DNA of 64,000 nucleotides from Loripinus fragilis (taxonomy: Eukaryota > Mollusca > Bivalvia > Lucinida > Lucinidae): contig OZ026518.1 of assembly GCA_964019695.1 (NCBI GenBank), positions 81,897,950 to 81,961,949 on the forward strand. The letters are read 5' to 3'. A program made the translations under genes and the position numbers. Below, one piece after another: positions 21,401-36,400 of the stretch. Numbering within the stretch: the first letter of the stretch is position 1; every line of letters begins with the position of its first letter. The notes under the pieces were generated by a model that had not been told where the DNA came from, did not search any database, and saw only the letters and a list, made by a program, of their open reading frames with translations.

Positions 21401-24400
21401 ATTTATCATATGATAAATTTTATACTTTGAAATCTCATTTTTGCCGTAAAAACGTTAAAATTTTGTCATTATATGTACGCAACGTTGTTATGGACGTCAT
21501 AACGTTTCCCAAAAATCCGAAACCACTAGTGTTTTATCGATTTTACTGCATGACGTTGTTTCACTCCCAGGCGCGACGTCATATGATGCAGTTTTGCAGC
21601 ATCAGGGATTGACATTTTAGCTGTTTTACAGTGTTGTTGCAGTGGTAAGAGATGTGAACCAACAACAGTAAGAGGCAGGACATACTACAAGTGTGTAACT
21701 GGTATGTACAGTTTATCGCACTCATGTATGGTACATATATTCAATATGGGCAGTGACTGTATACAAGAGGTGTTTCATGTTTACTTGAAGAACAAATTTG
21801 AAATTTATATTACTCATTAATTTCTCATTATATTTTGTCTCATCTCCATGAATACACAACCAGCAGGAAAATAGCTCTTAAATTTATTCACAGGTTTTAA
21901 ACAGTCTCTGAAGATGAGAAATCAAATTTTAAGCATTTAAAAGTGCTATCTGGAACGAAATGTTCAGAATCGTTCTCGAATCATTTCTTTTAAAGAGATG
22001 AGGCTTTTCTCTTGGAACCTATTATAAGTTGTACGTAAATAGTTAGAGTGTGTTATGTTAAAAACTAAAGCATTTCAGTCGGATAATTACTTTTGGAAGC
22101 AACTTGAACATCAAATTTTTAGGGTGTATAAATTCCATGGCGACAATAAATTTTATGAAAAATACACAAAATGCGATATTTGGTGATCAGTTTTATCTGC
22201 AATATGTACTTAAAATATCAAAGAACTTGAGTCGACTATGAGTTTTGAAAATGTGTTTTAAATTTCACAATTCTTACGGGGCACATTTTATACATGGAAT
22301 ACCCATTTGGGCACTTGTATGGTAAAACTTATTGACCCTAGTTGTCAAGCAAAAGCAAGCGCACAGAAGCTGGTTTTCATCTAAATAAAAGACTAAATGT
22401 TCCTTTAAACTTAAATGAAAAATGCACACTTAAATACGCATTTTCCTAAAAGATACACCCGTACTAGCTCTTAAAATCACTTAAATTGGGGTGGGTGTGT
22501 ATTTCGGACCGCCGTGTTACATGTATGGTTATGCTTTAAATTGTCAGTTTGTCTATTTGGCCATATCAGGACCACATCCGTTATTCATGGGAAAGTAACT
22601 TTTGTTTGTTTTATTTATATGCAACCTCAAAAAGTGAAATTCTCATCTGTTCAAATAAACATGAAACAAGTTTCGCAATGGACTTTGCTTAATTTGAATC
22701 TAACCGTAAAAGAAAATATTTTACCAGGTTGTTTTCTCAAAAATTCTAATGTTTAATACCAATTGCTTTCTGCCTTTATTGCCAATTACTAAAAATATTT
22801 TGAAAATATATATTAGAGACTGTTACAGAAAATAAAATTTGCCGTTACTATATGTTATTGTTTTAAAAAATATAGGAATAGACAAAATACTTGACAGCTG
22901 CTCGCTGTCGGGCCTTAATATTTTGCATTTCTGTCGGGCTGTCAGGATTCTGCTTTGCACAATTGCTAACGGGCCGCCAAAGAAATATGTTGGCTGGCCG
23001 CTGCGCAGAGATAAGCGAGCCACTTGTGGGATGCTGTTGAAATGCTAGTTGGGATACTGGGAACAAGAAATATCTTTAAAACAGAAGAGTGGCGGAGATT
23101 AAATGGATGGGTGTGTTAGATGCCTACTCTTCCAGGTATTACTTGACTTTTCGCTTACTGTAAAGGCGGCGCCTCATTAATGCGTAATTAGGACTAGTCA
23201 ACATTAGGCATAGGTAAAAGCTGAAAATGAGGCCTGGTTTTATTCAAAAGTAGCTGTCTCATCGTGTGCCACCACCTCAGTCATTATTTAGTCCTTAAAA
23301 CGCCAGCAAAATAACTGCATCTGAAAATGTCTATTTATCATAAGCAGGGAGGCAAACATTGTAGACCCAGATCAGACTGCTCCTATAGGAGCAGTCTGAT
23401 CTGGGTCAACACTGTTTATCTATGAGGCTTCAAATAGTTTAGTGAACGACAAAAACATACATTTTGTGATTATGCGCTTTAAGGGTTAATAAATGCGAGT
23501 TCAGTGTGTATACGGTTAGGATTTTCATGAAATGCACGCACGTTTGCGCGGCTTAAAAAGCTTATTAACTCTTTACCAAATTATTAATAAAACCTGATTT
23601 CCCTTCCTTAATAGATGAAATAGCCGAACCACACCCAGATATGAATATTTAAGTTGCCGCCTTTACAGTAAGCGAAAAGTCAAGTTATACAGCAACATAA
23701 TTTTAAGGATGGCCTAATACGCTGAGCTATATATCATGTAAATAATTGTATATACTGAACAAAAGTGAAAACGCTACACTTCAATTATCTATATTTTATG
23801 AGAAAGTATAGGACAAAAAGTATTTACTAAAAGTTAATAATGTTTCACAGACATCCAGCAAACTATTCGTCGAAACTCCACTGATTTGTCTCGTTTGATG
23901 TCTGAGTTATGCTCCTTCAAGTGTTTAAAGCTTTATCCACTGACTTTTGCTATTGCGCATGCGCAAATTAAAATTGTTATGCTTATCAAAATTGTTCATA
24001 ATTGTGTTGCAGAAAAACACAAAAAAACTTATTAATCACTTGAAATAAACACAGAAATCAATTTCGAATTTATCAAATTTGTAAAAAAATGAAAATTGTC
24101 TCCCTTTGACAAAAACAAATAGGGAATATTAAATGTTTGGTAATCTTCGATTTATCACGAATTTCAATAATTTTCTTTTGCTAAATCAGGGAGACCTTTC
24201 AGCCCATTGTTTCTGTCATTTCTAGGCTAGTAATGTCCGCATACTAAGATGCAACAACACATTGATTTTCCTATGAAGATTTCAGTGTTAAAATTTCAAA
24301 CTCGACAATTTGATGGAAAACTTGCTTTTTAAGATCACTTTATTAAACGATCAAAACACAATTGAGACAAGTCCATTACATTTCTGATTGTCACATGTCT

Positions 24401-27400
24401 AGAGTACCATTTCGTGCAGTCGGATCTCGTAGGCAGTGGATTTCTGAAGTCCTAAACTGTGTGAGATTTCTATTCAAATTTGCAACCTGAAAAATTTGAC
24501 CCCTGTCACATTAAAATGGCCTTCATGTGTTTCCTCGTGACAACATCCGTAACCTTTACTGTTAGGCATTACCCAGTATTCAACCATTAAAATACACTTT
24601 CATTTGCATACTTGGTTTGCATAATTTTGTATATAGATGGCAAACAATTCAGGTGTAGCTTTTTCATTTTTGTTCAGTATATCATGTGCCATGTCTTTAC
24701 ATGTATACTATTTAGTGAATATTAAGCCATGTACTTGTGTGTAGCTTCATAGTTTTTATATATGTGAATTTAACCCTACGGAAAGAAAAAAATAATAATT
24801 TTAGGGAGAATTGGCTTACATTAGTGAGGATTTGGGGAGAAGCTGAATTAATATTAAGTATTTGGGGAACAAAGGCAAAATAATTTCAGGGATCTGAGAT
24901 ATTTTCTTTCAGGGATTTTGGGAGATCAATGCATTGTTTCTTTGGAGCAAGGGGGCACAGACCCCCAACCCCCCCCCCCCCCCCCCCCCCATACACACAC
25001 ACACAAGTTGGGGCCTCGCTTTGGGAGGGGCACTCATTTTACCCGAAGTAATTCCATTGGGCTTCACAAAATTGTATCTTATTTTGTTTGTTTGATTTGA
25101 TTCTTTGCGTCCCAGCGACGATTAGTCAATTGTGTTTGGACAGGTCTTCTTGGTTGTCCAATACGAAGAACATTAGTGTGTATGTTTAAAAATATAAGTT
25201 CTGACGCCCAAGCGATAATATTGTGGTCAATGGGCTTGACCGAGTTGTGTCATCTCTACGCTCTTACGAAGGTCTACGCCAAAATCTCGTTATTGCTACG
25301 CATGCGCACTGAGAGTCCCACTCCTATTTGCCTTTGGTGTTACAAACTGCGAAGACTGTTTAAATCGAGTGTAGTTATCTATCAAACACAATTGAAAGTA
25401 CTGAATATTCCAGACCTCAAAATAGTATTTCACTTTCATGTTTGGTATTTTTGGAACTCGAGATCTGTTCAATATCAGCTATTCTAGAGAGTTATATCTG
25501 TTTTCGAAATTTCTACACTTTGAAGAAATAGTTCGTGTTAAAATGGCTGTTTGCTTTTAAATGATAGTGAGTGAAACATAAAGCACAGTGCAGTTATTCA
25601 AAAATATGTAATTGTTTGCCGATTTTCATTCGAAAGTTGAACTTTTACTGAGTTAATGGTGTTTTTGCGAACTGGGAAGCTCCTATGTCACTTTTAAACG
25701 GTTATTTGGTCATTTCAGGAACAGTAACTCTTATTGAATTGTTTTCTATGAATGGACACTGCATACCAGCGTGATGCGCGTATGAATATCGCTGTTAATC
25801 AGGTCAACCACGCCTCGTAGTGTATTCCAATGAATGGAAATAAGCTGTTTCATGATAAAACCTGCCTTTCAGAATTTTAAAAGACTACTCTGTTTAATAC
25901 AGCGGCTATAGTTAGTTCTCAGAAATTTGATGTCGCAAGTTGAGCTATCATACCTTACATGTATAACCAACAGCAGTGTGCACATGCTGGTCATTGCATA
26001 AGGATATATCTCAGTCCCGCATACATGTCATAAACTGAATGACCTGGCGCTTTCACATCGTTCCTTGATTAGATTTCTTGTAAATGTTATAATAATGGGC
26101 CATCTCATTTAATTTATCACACCCTTTAAACATGAAAGCTCAGCCATCCACTATATTTCGGTCTCTGTATTCTTCCTGCCTGTACGCTGTTCATATAAAC
26201 ATAAATGCGGCAGATACCGTAATGCATTTAACATGCGTGAAGTAATCATGCATGCAGAGCCATCAAGTGGGTCTATGCACCTAATTTTCGGTCCATAGGT
26301 TCGTCCAAATGGTGCTTGCTTAAGTCGTCTGCTGCACATAGTTGATAACTTTATTGGCTTATGTTAGTACAGAGGCAAACTCCAAGTGTTCAAGTGTTTA
26401 ATAGAGTCGGATTTGGAATGCTCTCTTTTCAGTACATATTTTTGTCCACAAAATCATTTGCCCGATTGTTGTTAGTTATTTCCCTGTAAGTGTTCTTGCT
26501 AGTATGCACGCATGTGCAGTCTGTTCTTGAGCTTTCGGTACTCGGTCTGGGTAGTGTTTAATGCAGACGGATCTTTGGAAATTTATATAAAAGATAAATA
26601 AATAGATAAAAGAAAGTCAGCACCTATTTGTGTACACAATAATTATTTCAGAAAAGAGCCCAGTTTTGTCTGTTTATTTTGTACTAGTGAACGCTCTTGC
26701 GAGAATGCGCGCATGTACGATTTCGTGGAAAAATCAATGCAGTCGGAACATTTGCAAGTTTATAAAACAATCAGATCCTATCAGAATATGCCGAAACGAC
26801 CCACCCTAAAACCAGGCCGAAAACGACCCAGCCGAAACTACCCACAGCCGGAAACCAATGTTTAATGAATGTGCTACATCCGCTTTCCAGCGTCAAGGCA
26901 GTGACCGATATATAGGTCACTGGTCATTGCTACCACGTCGTGAAACAGAACCAATAGCGGCTTCTTTGATCTTCAAAATTGCTATCAGCGAGCCTCTGCT
27001 GATAACACAAGCAGAAAGTTTGGTCCCAGATCTGGTCCGACAAAGTGTTCAAAATTGATCAAACCTGACGGTTTTCCTGACTTCTTTTATCATACATTTG
27101 AATCTACATGTAAAAACAAGGGTGACGATGGGACTGCGCGGGCGCTCAGGGTGGTCCCTGCTTTTAACAAAGTCGGGGTTCTCGCGGCTTTAAACATTAT
27201 ATAGGCGTCTGGTAAATAAAGCAAATTTCAATAATCTCAAGGTCTGTTCTGTTTTCAAATACAGAGCCAAAAACCATGCTCTATAAGTTCCTTACATGCG
27301 TATATGAGCAGTTAAAGGCCTCAACTTAAACGGTAAGATTTGCCTTATGCGATTCTGTCTTATAAGACTCCTTCTTTGAATAAATACCTGGAGATAGTTT

Positions 27401-30400
27401 CATCACGGAGGGAGGTTTCATTGTTGTTTATGTAAAAATGATTGATTGATTGAGTGAATAATTGATTGATTGTGTTTGTGTACATCATTCGGTTTGTTGA
27501 TACATGTACTCACATGTAGCTTGTGATGTAATGAAAGAACGAACTCTTTATCTGCTAAAGCCGAGTGCATTGATATGGCACTTAATGCCATATCTTTTCT
27601 TGTTCACTATTTAACGTGTTTAACGTCCGTATTGCTATAATGTACACTTGTACAGATAAATGATTGTTTATTTGAACTTGACTGTAGATTTATAAATCAG
27701 GCTTGACCCGCTAATACATTATGCAAATTACTTATCCAATGAAATGACCAGATTGTTCAAATTGCCCAATAGATATTTAGATAGATAGGTCTTAACCTAT
27801 CTAGGATGTGTCGGACCTATGGTCAGCCACAAAAAATATAGTAAAGTGACTTGTGGTAGAGTAAATATTTTATCTTTTCGAAGATGATATATAATACCTG
27901 CTTTAAATGTTTTATAGTTGACTGCGGAAAATTAACCGATCCTGCAAACGGTAAAGTTACCACAATTGGCGGAACCACATTTGAGAGTCTGGCATCGTAC
28001 AGTTGTAACGATGGATATATTCTAAGCTACCCTGTCGGAAGAACCTGCCTAAGCACCTGTCAATGGAGTGGGGAGGAACCAAGATGTGAACCTGAACCAG
28101 TATGTGGGAAACAAGGTAAGTCATCTACTGTCACTGAAGTGACAGCATGCGCAGATCCAGAGAGTTTTGTCAGAGGGGTCCAACTGTGACAGCGTTTTTA
28201 TGTTTTGTTCTTTTTTTTGTTTGAATTGATGAGGGGAGAAAAAATCCAAATAGCATTTAAAGCGGGCCATCATCGGCCCGCCAGTGAAACACCACTAAAA
28301 TGGCATTTCGCTGGCAGGCCGATGTAAGCCCAACATTGAATATTGTCTTATGGACAGCTTTTATAGCATTATTGTGGGCTTCTTGCAAAAATATCTTCGC
28401 AAACTGAGCAGAGAAGCGCCAACATAAGAAATTGTGTATATTTGTTCAATTGACAACGTAACTGAAAGGAAGGCTGCCGATGACGCCTAATGTTTGCCTT
28501 TTACCCCTATTCCACACAGGCCACGAATCGCCCGAATCGCCACGAATTGATTTTTTTCTTATTCGGGGGGATTCGTGAGGTTTCATTATTTTTTTCTCCA
28601 ATCGTGATGAGCTACGAGTCATTCCCGATTCAGATACGATGTCGATACAAATATTCGGGGGAATCGGCTCAATTCGGCTGGAATCGCGCAAGAATTCATT
28701 ACGATTAGAAAATAACATTAGAACATGCTGCACGAAAGTTAAGGAATCAATTACGAATCAGTTAAGAATATGCGGAATGCAGCACGAATTGGGCACGAAC
28801 TTACAGAAATCCGCGACGATTCGCGAGATTTTCTCTCACGATATCTATAAAAAATGCCCGTACATGCTTTGGGGCATCAGTTCCAAAATGAATGTTCCTC
28901 GTAAAGCAGCAGTAGAATTGATCCTGCAACTTGAGTGTTGAAAACGGCTTCTTATATAGCTAGAAGAAAACAACTACGTTAAAGTCGAGAGGCTCTGACC
29001 CAGACTCTTTGACTTGGAATAATATGGCAGTTCGCCATTGGCAAAATCGCCAGCCAGGAGCTACTGACTGATCCTGGTTGTGCTCCAGAATCTGCCAAAT
29101 CTGTTTCCACTTCTAGGACTGCTCACATGCGCGAGACGGGGTAATTAACCTTAGGGAAAATCCTTCTGCTATCTCTTCCTTGGTTTTATTGCTTGGCTTA
29201 ATCTCTGGATTCCCCACGAATGAGCTTAGAGTAGCTACGAATGCTCAAAACAATGCAAAAACGCTCCCGAATCGATTACGATTCAGTTACGATATCCAAG
29301 AATGCCTTAGGAATTTGGTACGAATCACGCACGATTTTTCGAATCGGGGAATTCGTGGCCAAAGTTTTGAACAGTTCAAAACTTTTGAGCCGAATTCCCG
29401 ATAGACCTACGAATTGCAAGAACTCACTACGGACTGCGTGAATTAGTTAAGACCATCACGAACTGAGTACGATTCAGCCACGAATCCAAATAATTGTCAA
29501 TTCGTGTCAATTCGCGGGATTCGGGGCCTGTTTGGAATAGGGGTATTTAACGTTGTAAACAGTCAGAACCAGTGTGGACCAGAATCAGACTGCTCCATAT
29601 ATAGCGACTTAATTCGGGTCTAACTGTTTGCTGTTGCCCCCCCCCCCCCCCCCCCCCCCCACACACACACCCAAAGCCAAATATTGATTTGCTTATTTTC
29701 ATGTCGCTTGTATTAATCTGTATATATTAGTTTATTTATCTGTATTTATTACTATGTGTTCTCCTTAAAGGAGGAAATAAAGAATATATCTATCTCTCTA
29801 TTTGTATTCGGTTTTGACTTTCGGCCGCGAATGAGTGCTACGCAATGTTCTCTCAAATACTGACGAATCAGACCAGAATACCATGTACGAATTCTTGTAT
29901 TGTATTTAACTTGTAATGTAAGTTTTTTTGTTCAGTAGCACTCCTGGCTAGCCTACGCATTGTGCACTTGCATCATACTCGCTAATTGTTTGGACAGCGG
30001 GGGACAAAATTTCGGTGACTGGGTCAAAGTTTACAGCTGTAAAACGATTTGGTTTGGCTGCAAAATCTACCAGTTACTTGACTCTATCTGATCATGGTTC
30101 GATTCCTTGTTGCATAAATCAAGTTCACAACTCGATTAAGAAGTATACATGGAATTACTTTGTTTTCTTGTATTACACATTTAATTCGTATTTATGTACT
30201 TTCATTTTCATACTACAATCTAGTATATGAATAGATCATTTATTTATAAAACGAAGTATATGATTGGGGTAGGTTTTAAAACTCTGGCTCGCTCACCCGT
30301 ACATGTACCAAAATTACTCCATGGCTACCCCCTCCCCCACGATACAATATCATGTGCTAAAACGATACACCTCTCGCAACAATATTTACATCCATAAAGC

Positions 30401-33400
30401 CGTCTACAATAACTTGATAAATCATGTTATAATTTATCTCGTTATTTATCGTTTTCGTTTGGATTTTGAATTTGTTTTAATGTACTTAGTTCAGGGAAAT
30501 CAATAGAGAATACTAGATGAGTGTCTATTGATATCAAGTTTATTAGGCAAGGCTTTGAGAACGCTTGTTGACATCGCGAGTCTTGCTGAGCGATTCAACA
30601 TGCGTTCTCAAAACCGAGCCTGGTAAACTTGATATCAAAATTCGCGAACGTGGTATTATATTTATCAGTTTACTCATTGTTTCATTCTTCGAACTAGCGA
30701 CAATGACGTAATTTTAGATTTTTTTGTTGACTAAGCGTCTCAAAACGTGCAACGTCATCATGACCTGTTGAGGGCATTTGCCGTGGGATAGATAGACAAC
30801 GGCTATCAGGCAACGTGCAACAATGCAGTAATGAGAGGTAACTCATAAATCAGCTAACCCCGTTTTGGGAATTATTGTTTAACCAGGGTCGGTACTAAGT
30901 ACTGTAAATTCAAAACACCTTCAAATAAATTTTATTTCCGTAAAAAAACGTCAAAATACATATTTGCAACGTTTAAAATCACGACAGGTGCATTCCACCA
31001 ATTTCCATGGGTTTCTATTTAATTTAAACCATTTTCTCATTTGACGTCGCGTCTGAAATGAAATAATGCCCTGCATTAAAATCTATAAACCAGTGGTTTA
31101 CAATTTTTTGGAAAAGTTACGAAATGACGTGATTTTCGTCACGCATATGACAAAACCCTAAAGTTTTCCGCCAAATATAGGATTTCAAAATAATTTTAAT
31201 GTTATATGATGTAAAAAGCCTAACATTCGTGCTCAAGCATTATTGGTTTTATTAAACACGTTGCGAAAAACAGATAAAATGCTCGGCAAGCCTCGCATTT
31301 CATAAATTTCCTTCAACTCGTTTAATAATTTCAATAAAACTTGAACACTAATGTAAGATCCTCTATGTTATAAATTCTGAATATACAGTATTGGCTATAA
31401 TAGTCGTGAATTTGCCCTATCAGGGCGGGTAGTCACGTGTTTTTTGTTTTTGTTTAATTAAAGCTGCATAGTCTGTAACTTTTGATCTTCTAATTTTAAA
31501 AATAATGTTTTTATTTTTCAAGAACGCAGTAAAAATATTCAAATTCAGGTAAATATTTTACCATTTTCGTAAATCTTAACAAGTTATCACTATCAAAACA
31601 ACTGCATTTATGTTAAAATTCAATGGTCTATAATTATTGGAGGGACGCAAATAATTACCAACAAGAGAAAAATACACCTATTTTGATAAGATAATTCACT
31701 TTTCCATGCAGTTTTCAGCTGTACTGAACATTTTTATTGTGAAAACATAGCTTAATTCTACTTTTACAAATGATTTAAAAAGAAAAGAAAATTTTTCGAA
31801 AAATGTTCATAGTTACAGAGTATGCAGCTTTAAGCGAAAGTAAGTAGCGATTTCTCCCTGTTTGATCAACTTTATCCAGAAAGTAATAAATCATTTTCTA
31901 GCCCACATTTTTCCCGATCTAACAATGCTAGGATAATCTCATTTAAGTAAGACAGCAAGGATCAGGAATCGATACAATCAAGTACCACACCTGTCCCAGG
32001 ATACCAAATGGGAAAGTAACAAAATTAAAATAAACATCACAAACAAGAGCCAAGAGGTCAGCTCTGTCCCTTCAGGTGACCACAGGACAAACACAAGACA
32101 TAAATAACACAAATGATCGGCAAAAGAAGTGCCACCTTGGAATGGTTGGTAAAAATATTTTACTGGAGGGCTTAAACCGGTTTCACGGCATGCCAACCTC
32201 ACCATTAGTTCAGCTGTAGATCAAGAAACATAGATGTTTGGTTTGCATGAAAGACCCCTAACTTATCCATGCTTCATCTCCTAGAACATATAAATCAAGA
32301 TATAAAAAGGAGATAAAGCAAAGATGAGTACTCAACAGTACATAAAACTGAATATCTGAGTAAAAGAAATCCAACAGGTAGACCCTGGTGGGTCTCACAA
32401 AATTTTAGTGGAGACGATCGAGCTTAAATGAATAAACTGTACAGACGGCAGTTATTTATAATGTGACAGAGCTTGTACTCCAAGTAGTAAGAAGCTCAAA
32501 AAGGATATCCTGGTAGCCTTTGATCGGCAAAAATGAGGCTGTAAAATGGTGTATAACTTCCTGGGTATAGATGAGAAAACATAAAGAAATCATTTACATT
32601 CGATCAGAATACCCGTACAATGTATTTGAATATTCTGTACAGTGTATCCAAACCAAAACCACGTGACTAACCACCCTGCCTATTATACAGAGTCTGATTC
32701 TTTATTATATTTTCACAATTTTTCCCTCTTACCGTTAGCATACATATATGAGCCGTGACACGTGATTTCCAACAATGTGGTATGTGCGACAAGCAAAGCC
32801 TCAGATCAGCCTGCTCATATGCGCAGTCTGATCAGAGCCTTTGCTTGTCGCTCGAATTTTCTATGAGTGTTCAACTACTGACTGAACATAATTTTGAATT
32901 TCTAAGCTTAAAAGAAGGCTGCACAGGCTCGTCTGAGTCTACGCTTGTCAATATGCCACATTGTTGGAAAGGATCACTGACACTTGCTATGGGTAAATGC
33001 CTATGGTTTTCAGTAAAAATAAAAGTTTGTCAATCGTCCCTTTTTCACCTTGAAGCTACCCTGGCCTGGATACTTTATGGCTGTGAAATCCGTTTTCGAT
33101 ATTTAATGCTTCAAAGATGTAAAATTTTGGGTAGAACAATCAGTTTTACATTATAATATATAGAAATCCGAAAACATTTTTTATAATATCATTCCCCCCT
33201 GTGTGCCAGCAAAAGCTTTTGCATGTATATGTGTTACCATATTTTACACATTGTATGGAAGTGGCTTGCTGGCACAAGGGGGGGAAAGATGTTCAGCAGC
33301 CCGAAAACCCAGGGCCTAAGCCCATTAAATATCTTTTCTACCAAATAAGAATATAGTGACAGTAATGAAGTTCTCTAGAACCAACCTCCTTAATTGCTTT

Positions 33401-36400
33401 GTATTCTGTGCTAGTTTTATATAAAGTACTTAAAGATTAAAAGTAGAATTAGCAAGGTTTTATTCAATTTTTCATAAGAAAAAATCTCACTGTTATCAAA
33501 TGACACTTTTTTTTGCAAACTTCCTGTACTTATCTATTTGCATGCTAGGGAATTGTTCATGTTTTCATTTTCGTCTGCTGACTTTCTTCAAAATTAGTTT
33601 TTAAAAATAAACCACCCAGGACCACCATCGGAGTGTCAAACAGTTTGATTCCAGATCAAGACTGACATTCTGTTGGTCTTCATCTGGGTTCAAACTGTTT
33701 GCAAAAGGCTATTGGCAGACAACAAAATTATCCACTGGCATGCAAAGAGTTATAACAGGTAAATACTTTAGTGTTCAATATATTGTCTCATATCATAAAT
33801 ATTCGGACACTTTAGATACATATAACATGCTATGCCCTTTAAAAAAAAGAAAAAGTAATATTCAAAGGATCTAGTTAGAATCAGTTTTACTTTTTAATGC
33901 TAAATGGGACACTTTCATTCCTTCAAAAATATTTATTTCTTTTGTTGAGCTTTCAGTTTTGTATTATTTACGGTACATGTAGTCAAAAATGTACAGGTAA
34001 CTTCTAAATTATCTCCCCAAAATCATTTTATTACAAAACATATTTTGTTTTTAAAACAATTTCATCAATTATCGTGATTCGTTAATACTCTGCATATGGT
34101 ATGTTCACTAAATATCACCATGCATACCAAATAAATCAAGAAAACGTGCAGAAATAACTTTTTAAAGCACTTTTTATTTTCATGAAATTTCAGACCCCCT
34201 CCCCTTTCTACCCGTCATAACTCTCGAGTGCGTAGAAATTTTAAAAATATTTTGCTAGCTGGCTCTTGCCATTAGATTCATCTATTGCACTGATACTACA
34301 TGCACTGCACAAGAAGCTCAAAAGCAACGTTCTGGGAATCAGAAAAATAGGCGTATAAGGCCCAAACCGTCAATGATCCTTACATGTCACGGTTCATATT
34401 ATTAAATTCCAGATTGCCCAACACTCGAGCCTCCCTGTAATGGATTCTTCATAGACCCACAATTAAACCCTAAACCGGGGGATGTTCTCACCTATGGTTG
34501 TCTTGAGGGGTTCGAAGTAGAAGGAGAAACGACAAGAATCTGCCAGGACAACTACACATGGGAAGGCACGACTCCGTGTTGTGTAAAAACATGCAGACGT
34601 ATGTGTTTCTTCTTCTTCTTCTTCTTCTTATTATTATCATTATTATTATTATTATCATTATTATTATTATTGTTGTTGTTATTATTATTTATGAAATTGG
34701 CAAACCTAACGGGCAACCAATCACTTTGTTTGAGAGGATATCACAAGACATTAAATGTGTGATTTTATTTAGCAATGGAAAGTCAGTATTATACTATACT
34801 CTTGTTTTATGGATTTTCACTGTTTACATGGCAGCACTGATCCTTTTTTATTTTCAGAACAAGCACTAAACATATATTATATCTGGGTCAGTCTGTCTCA
34901 TTTTCTCTTTCTTTACTATCATAGATCGAGATGAAGGAACTTTTTATGAGTAAAAATTTAACTATTTTCTTATTCATAAGCTAGGACACATTATTGGGTG
35001 CTCAGAAAACATCCCATCGAGTCTTTTCTTTTGAGTACAAACAACCTAATCATATTTTTATTTCGGAAAAAAATGGTTCAGAAAATGTATCTTTCTTCAT
35101 AAGTCTTTCTCTAATGTAACTAGCATCTTTCCCTATCACTGTAAAGGAGAAACGACACGGAAAAGGGGGAGCATTACTGAATCGGCCTTGCTCCATGTGA
35201 AATAGATAGTTAGTAAATGACCAGCAGAATCCGAAGGAGTTTCAATTATTGCACCCTTGGTGGAACAATATTTGACATGCATTAGTACGCAAAACTTGAT
35301 CAAAATATACCATTTGGTTCAAGAGTTATGAGTAGTTTTACTAATTGTGTAAGGTAGTAGTTGATTCTAATCTTCAAGTTCGCGTTGTGTTTTAAAAGTC
35401 TCTTTAGAATTTCTAAGTCTTGTAAAATTTCAGTAACAACTTTCACAATTTTATAATTTTATTAAATCTTCTTAAGTCCAACTAATTACTCCAAGAAACT
35501 ATCTATAACCCAAAGTTCCGAAATCTGCTCAAAGTCTAACCAAAGTCAATGTCCAAATGTTAACCGAGGTCTGAGGCTCTGCCACTGGGTTTCATCTTAT
35601 ATACCATGAAGTCACATGATAGAAGCTGACCACAGCGCCACCTAATGACATCATCACTAACCAATCATATTTCAAGTTTACTATATAGCGCCCTCTACAT
35701 AGGTAAGCTTCCATTTATATCAACCAATCAGAAGATACAAAAGTGACTCATAGTCACACCAGTTGCGCAATTCCCAAAGGTCATATGATTAAATGTATTG
35801 CACAATCCTGCCAATCAATGTCAGAACTGACACAATCTATTTATTGGGCTTATGTAATTTTACTAAACTAAGTAGCATCTGTCATCATGACCTTTTGAAA
35901 GTGTTAAAACATCCCATCAGAATTGACAGGCTAATAAATATGACATTTGAGAAACAATAACAAACTGGTGTCAGAATTCCCTATAAAACATAAACATGTC
36001 AATCACAGATGTCAAGACCGCACCTGGCTGAACACCTGCGTCCTACCCAAACCAAGCATTCACAAATATTGTAAATACCCACGGGCAATTCACAATTATT
36101 ATGAACCCTCACAGACGAAACCAGTGACTATTTTATACACGCCCAGACCTTAAGAATTTGACTTAATTCGTCAATTAAGTGAAATTCTCCAAACTCATCT
36201 CTCATACACCATATATACAAATACATCCACACACACTCTCACACTCACACATACGTACCACTATACTAAACATATAAATAAAACACTAGCATGCACAAAT
36301 CATCCTAAAACTACTAAACGTAATCAATACTCATGCATCATCAAAGTACAACTTCCAAAACATTTATAAACTATTTACAACAACATCCGCATGTGGCAGC

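Noticed and set aside
25176..25487. 103-codon open frame as an additional lectin-gene exon
   Set aside because: No splice sites in the needed phase and no sushi, lectin or Cys-rich pattern.
32755..33156. 133-codon open frame on the plus strand
   Set aside because: Half of it is the hAT-like MITE; the frame is not shared by the other MITE copies.
34558..34869. 103-codon open frame overlapping sushi exon 5
   Set aside because: It is in a different frame from the sushi domain and runs through a microsatellite; the sushi reading has conserved cysteines and splice sites.
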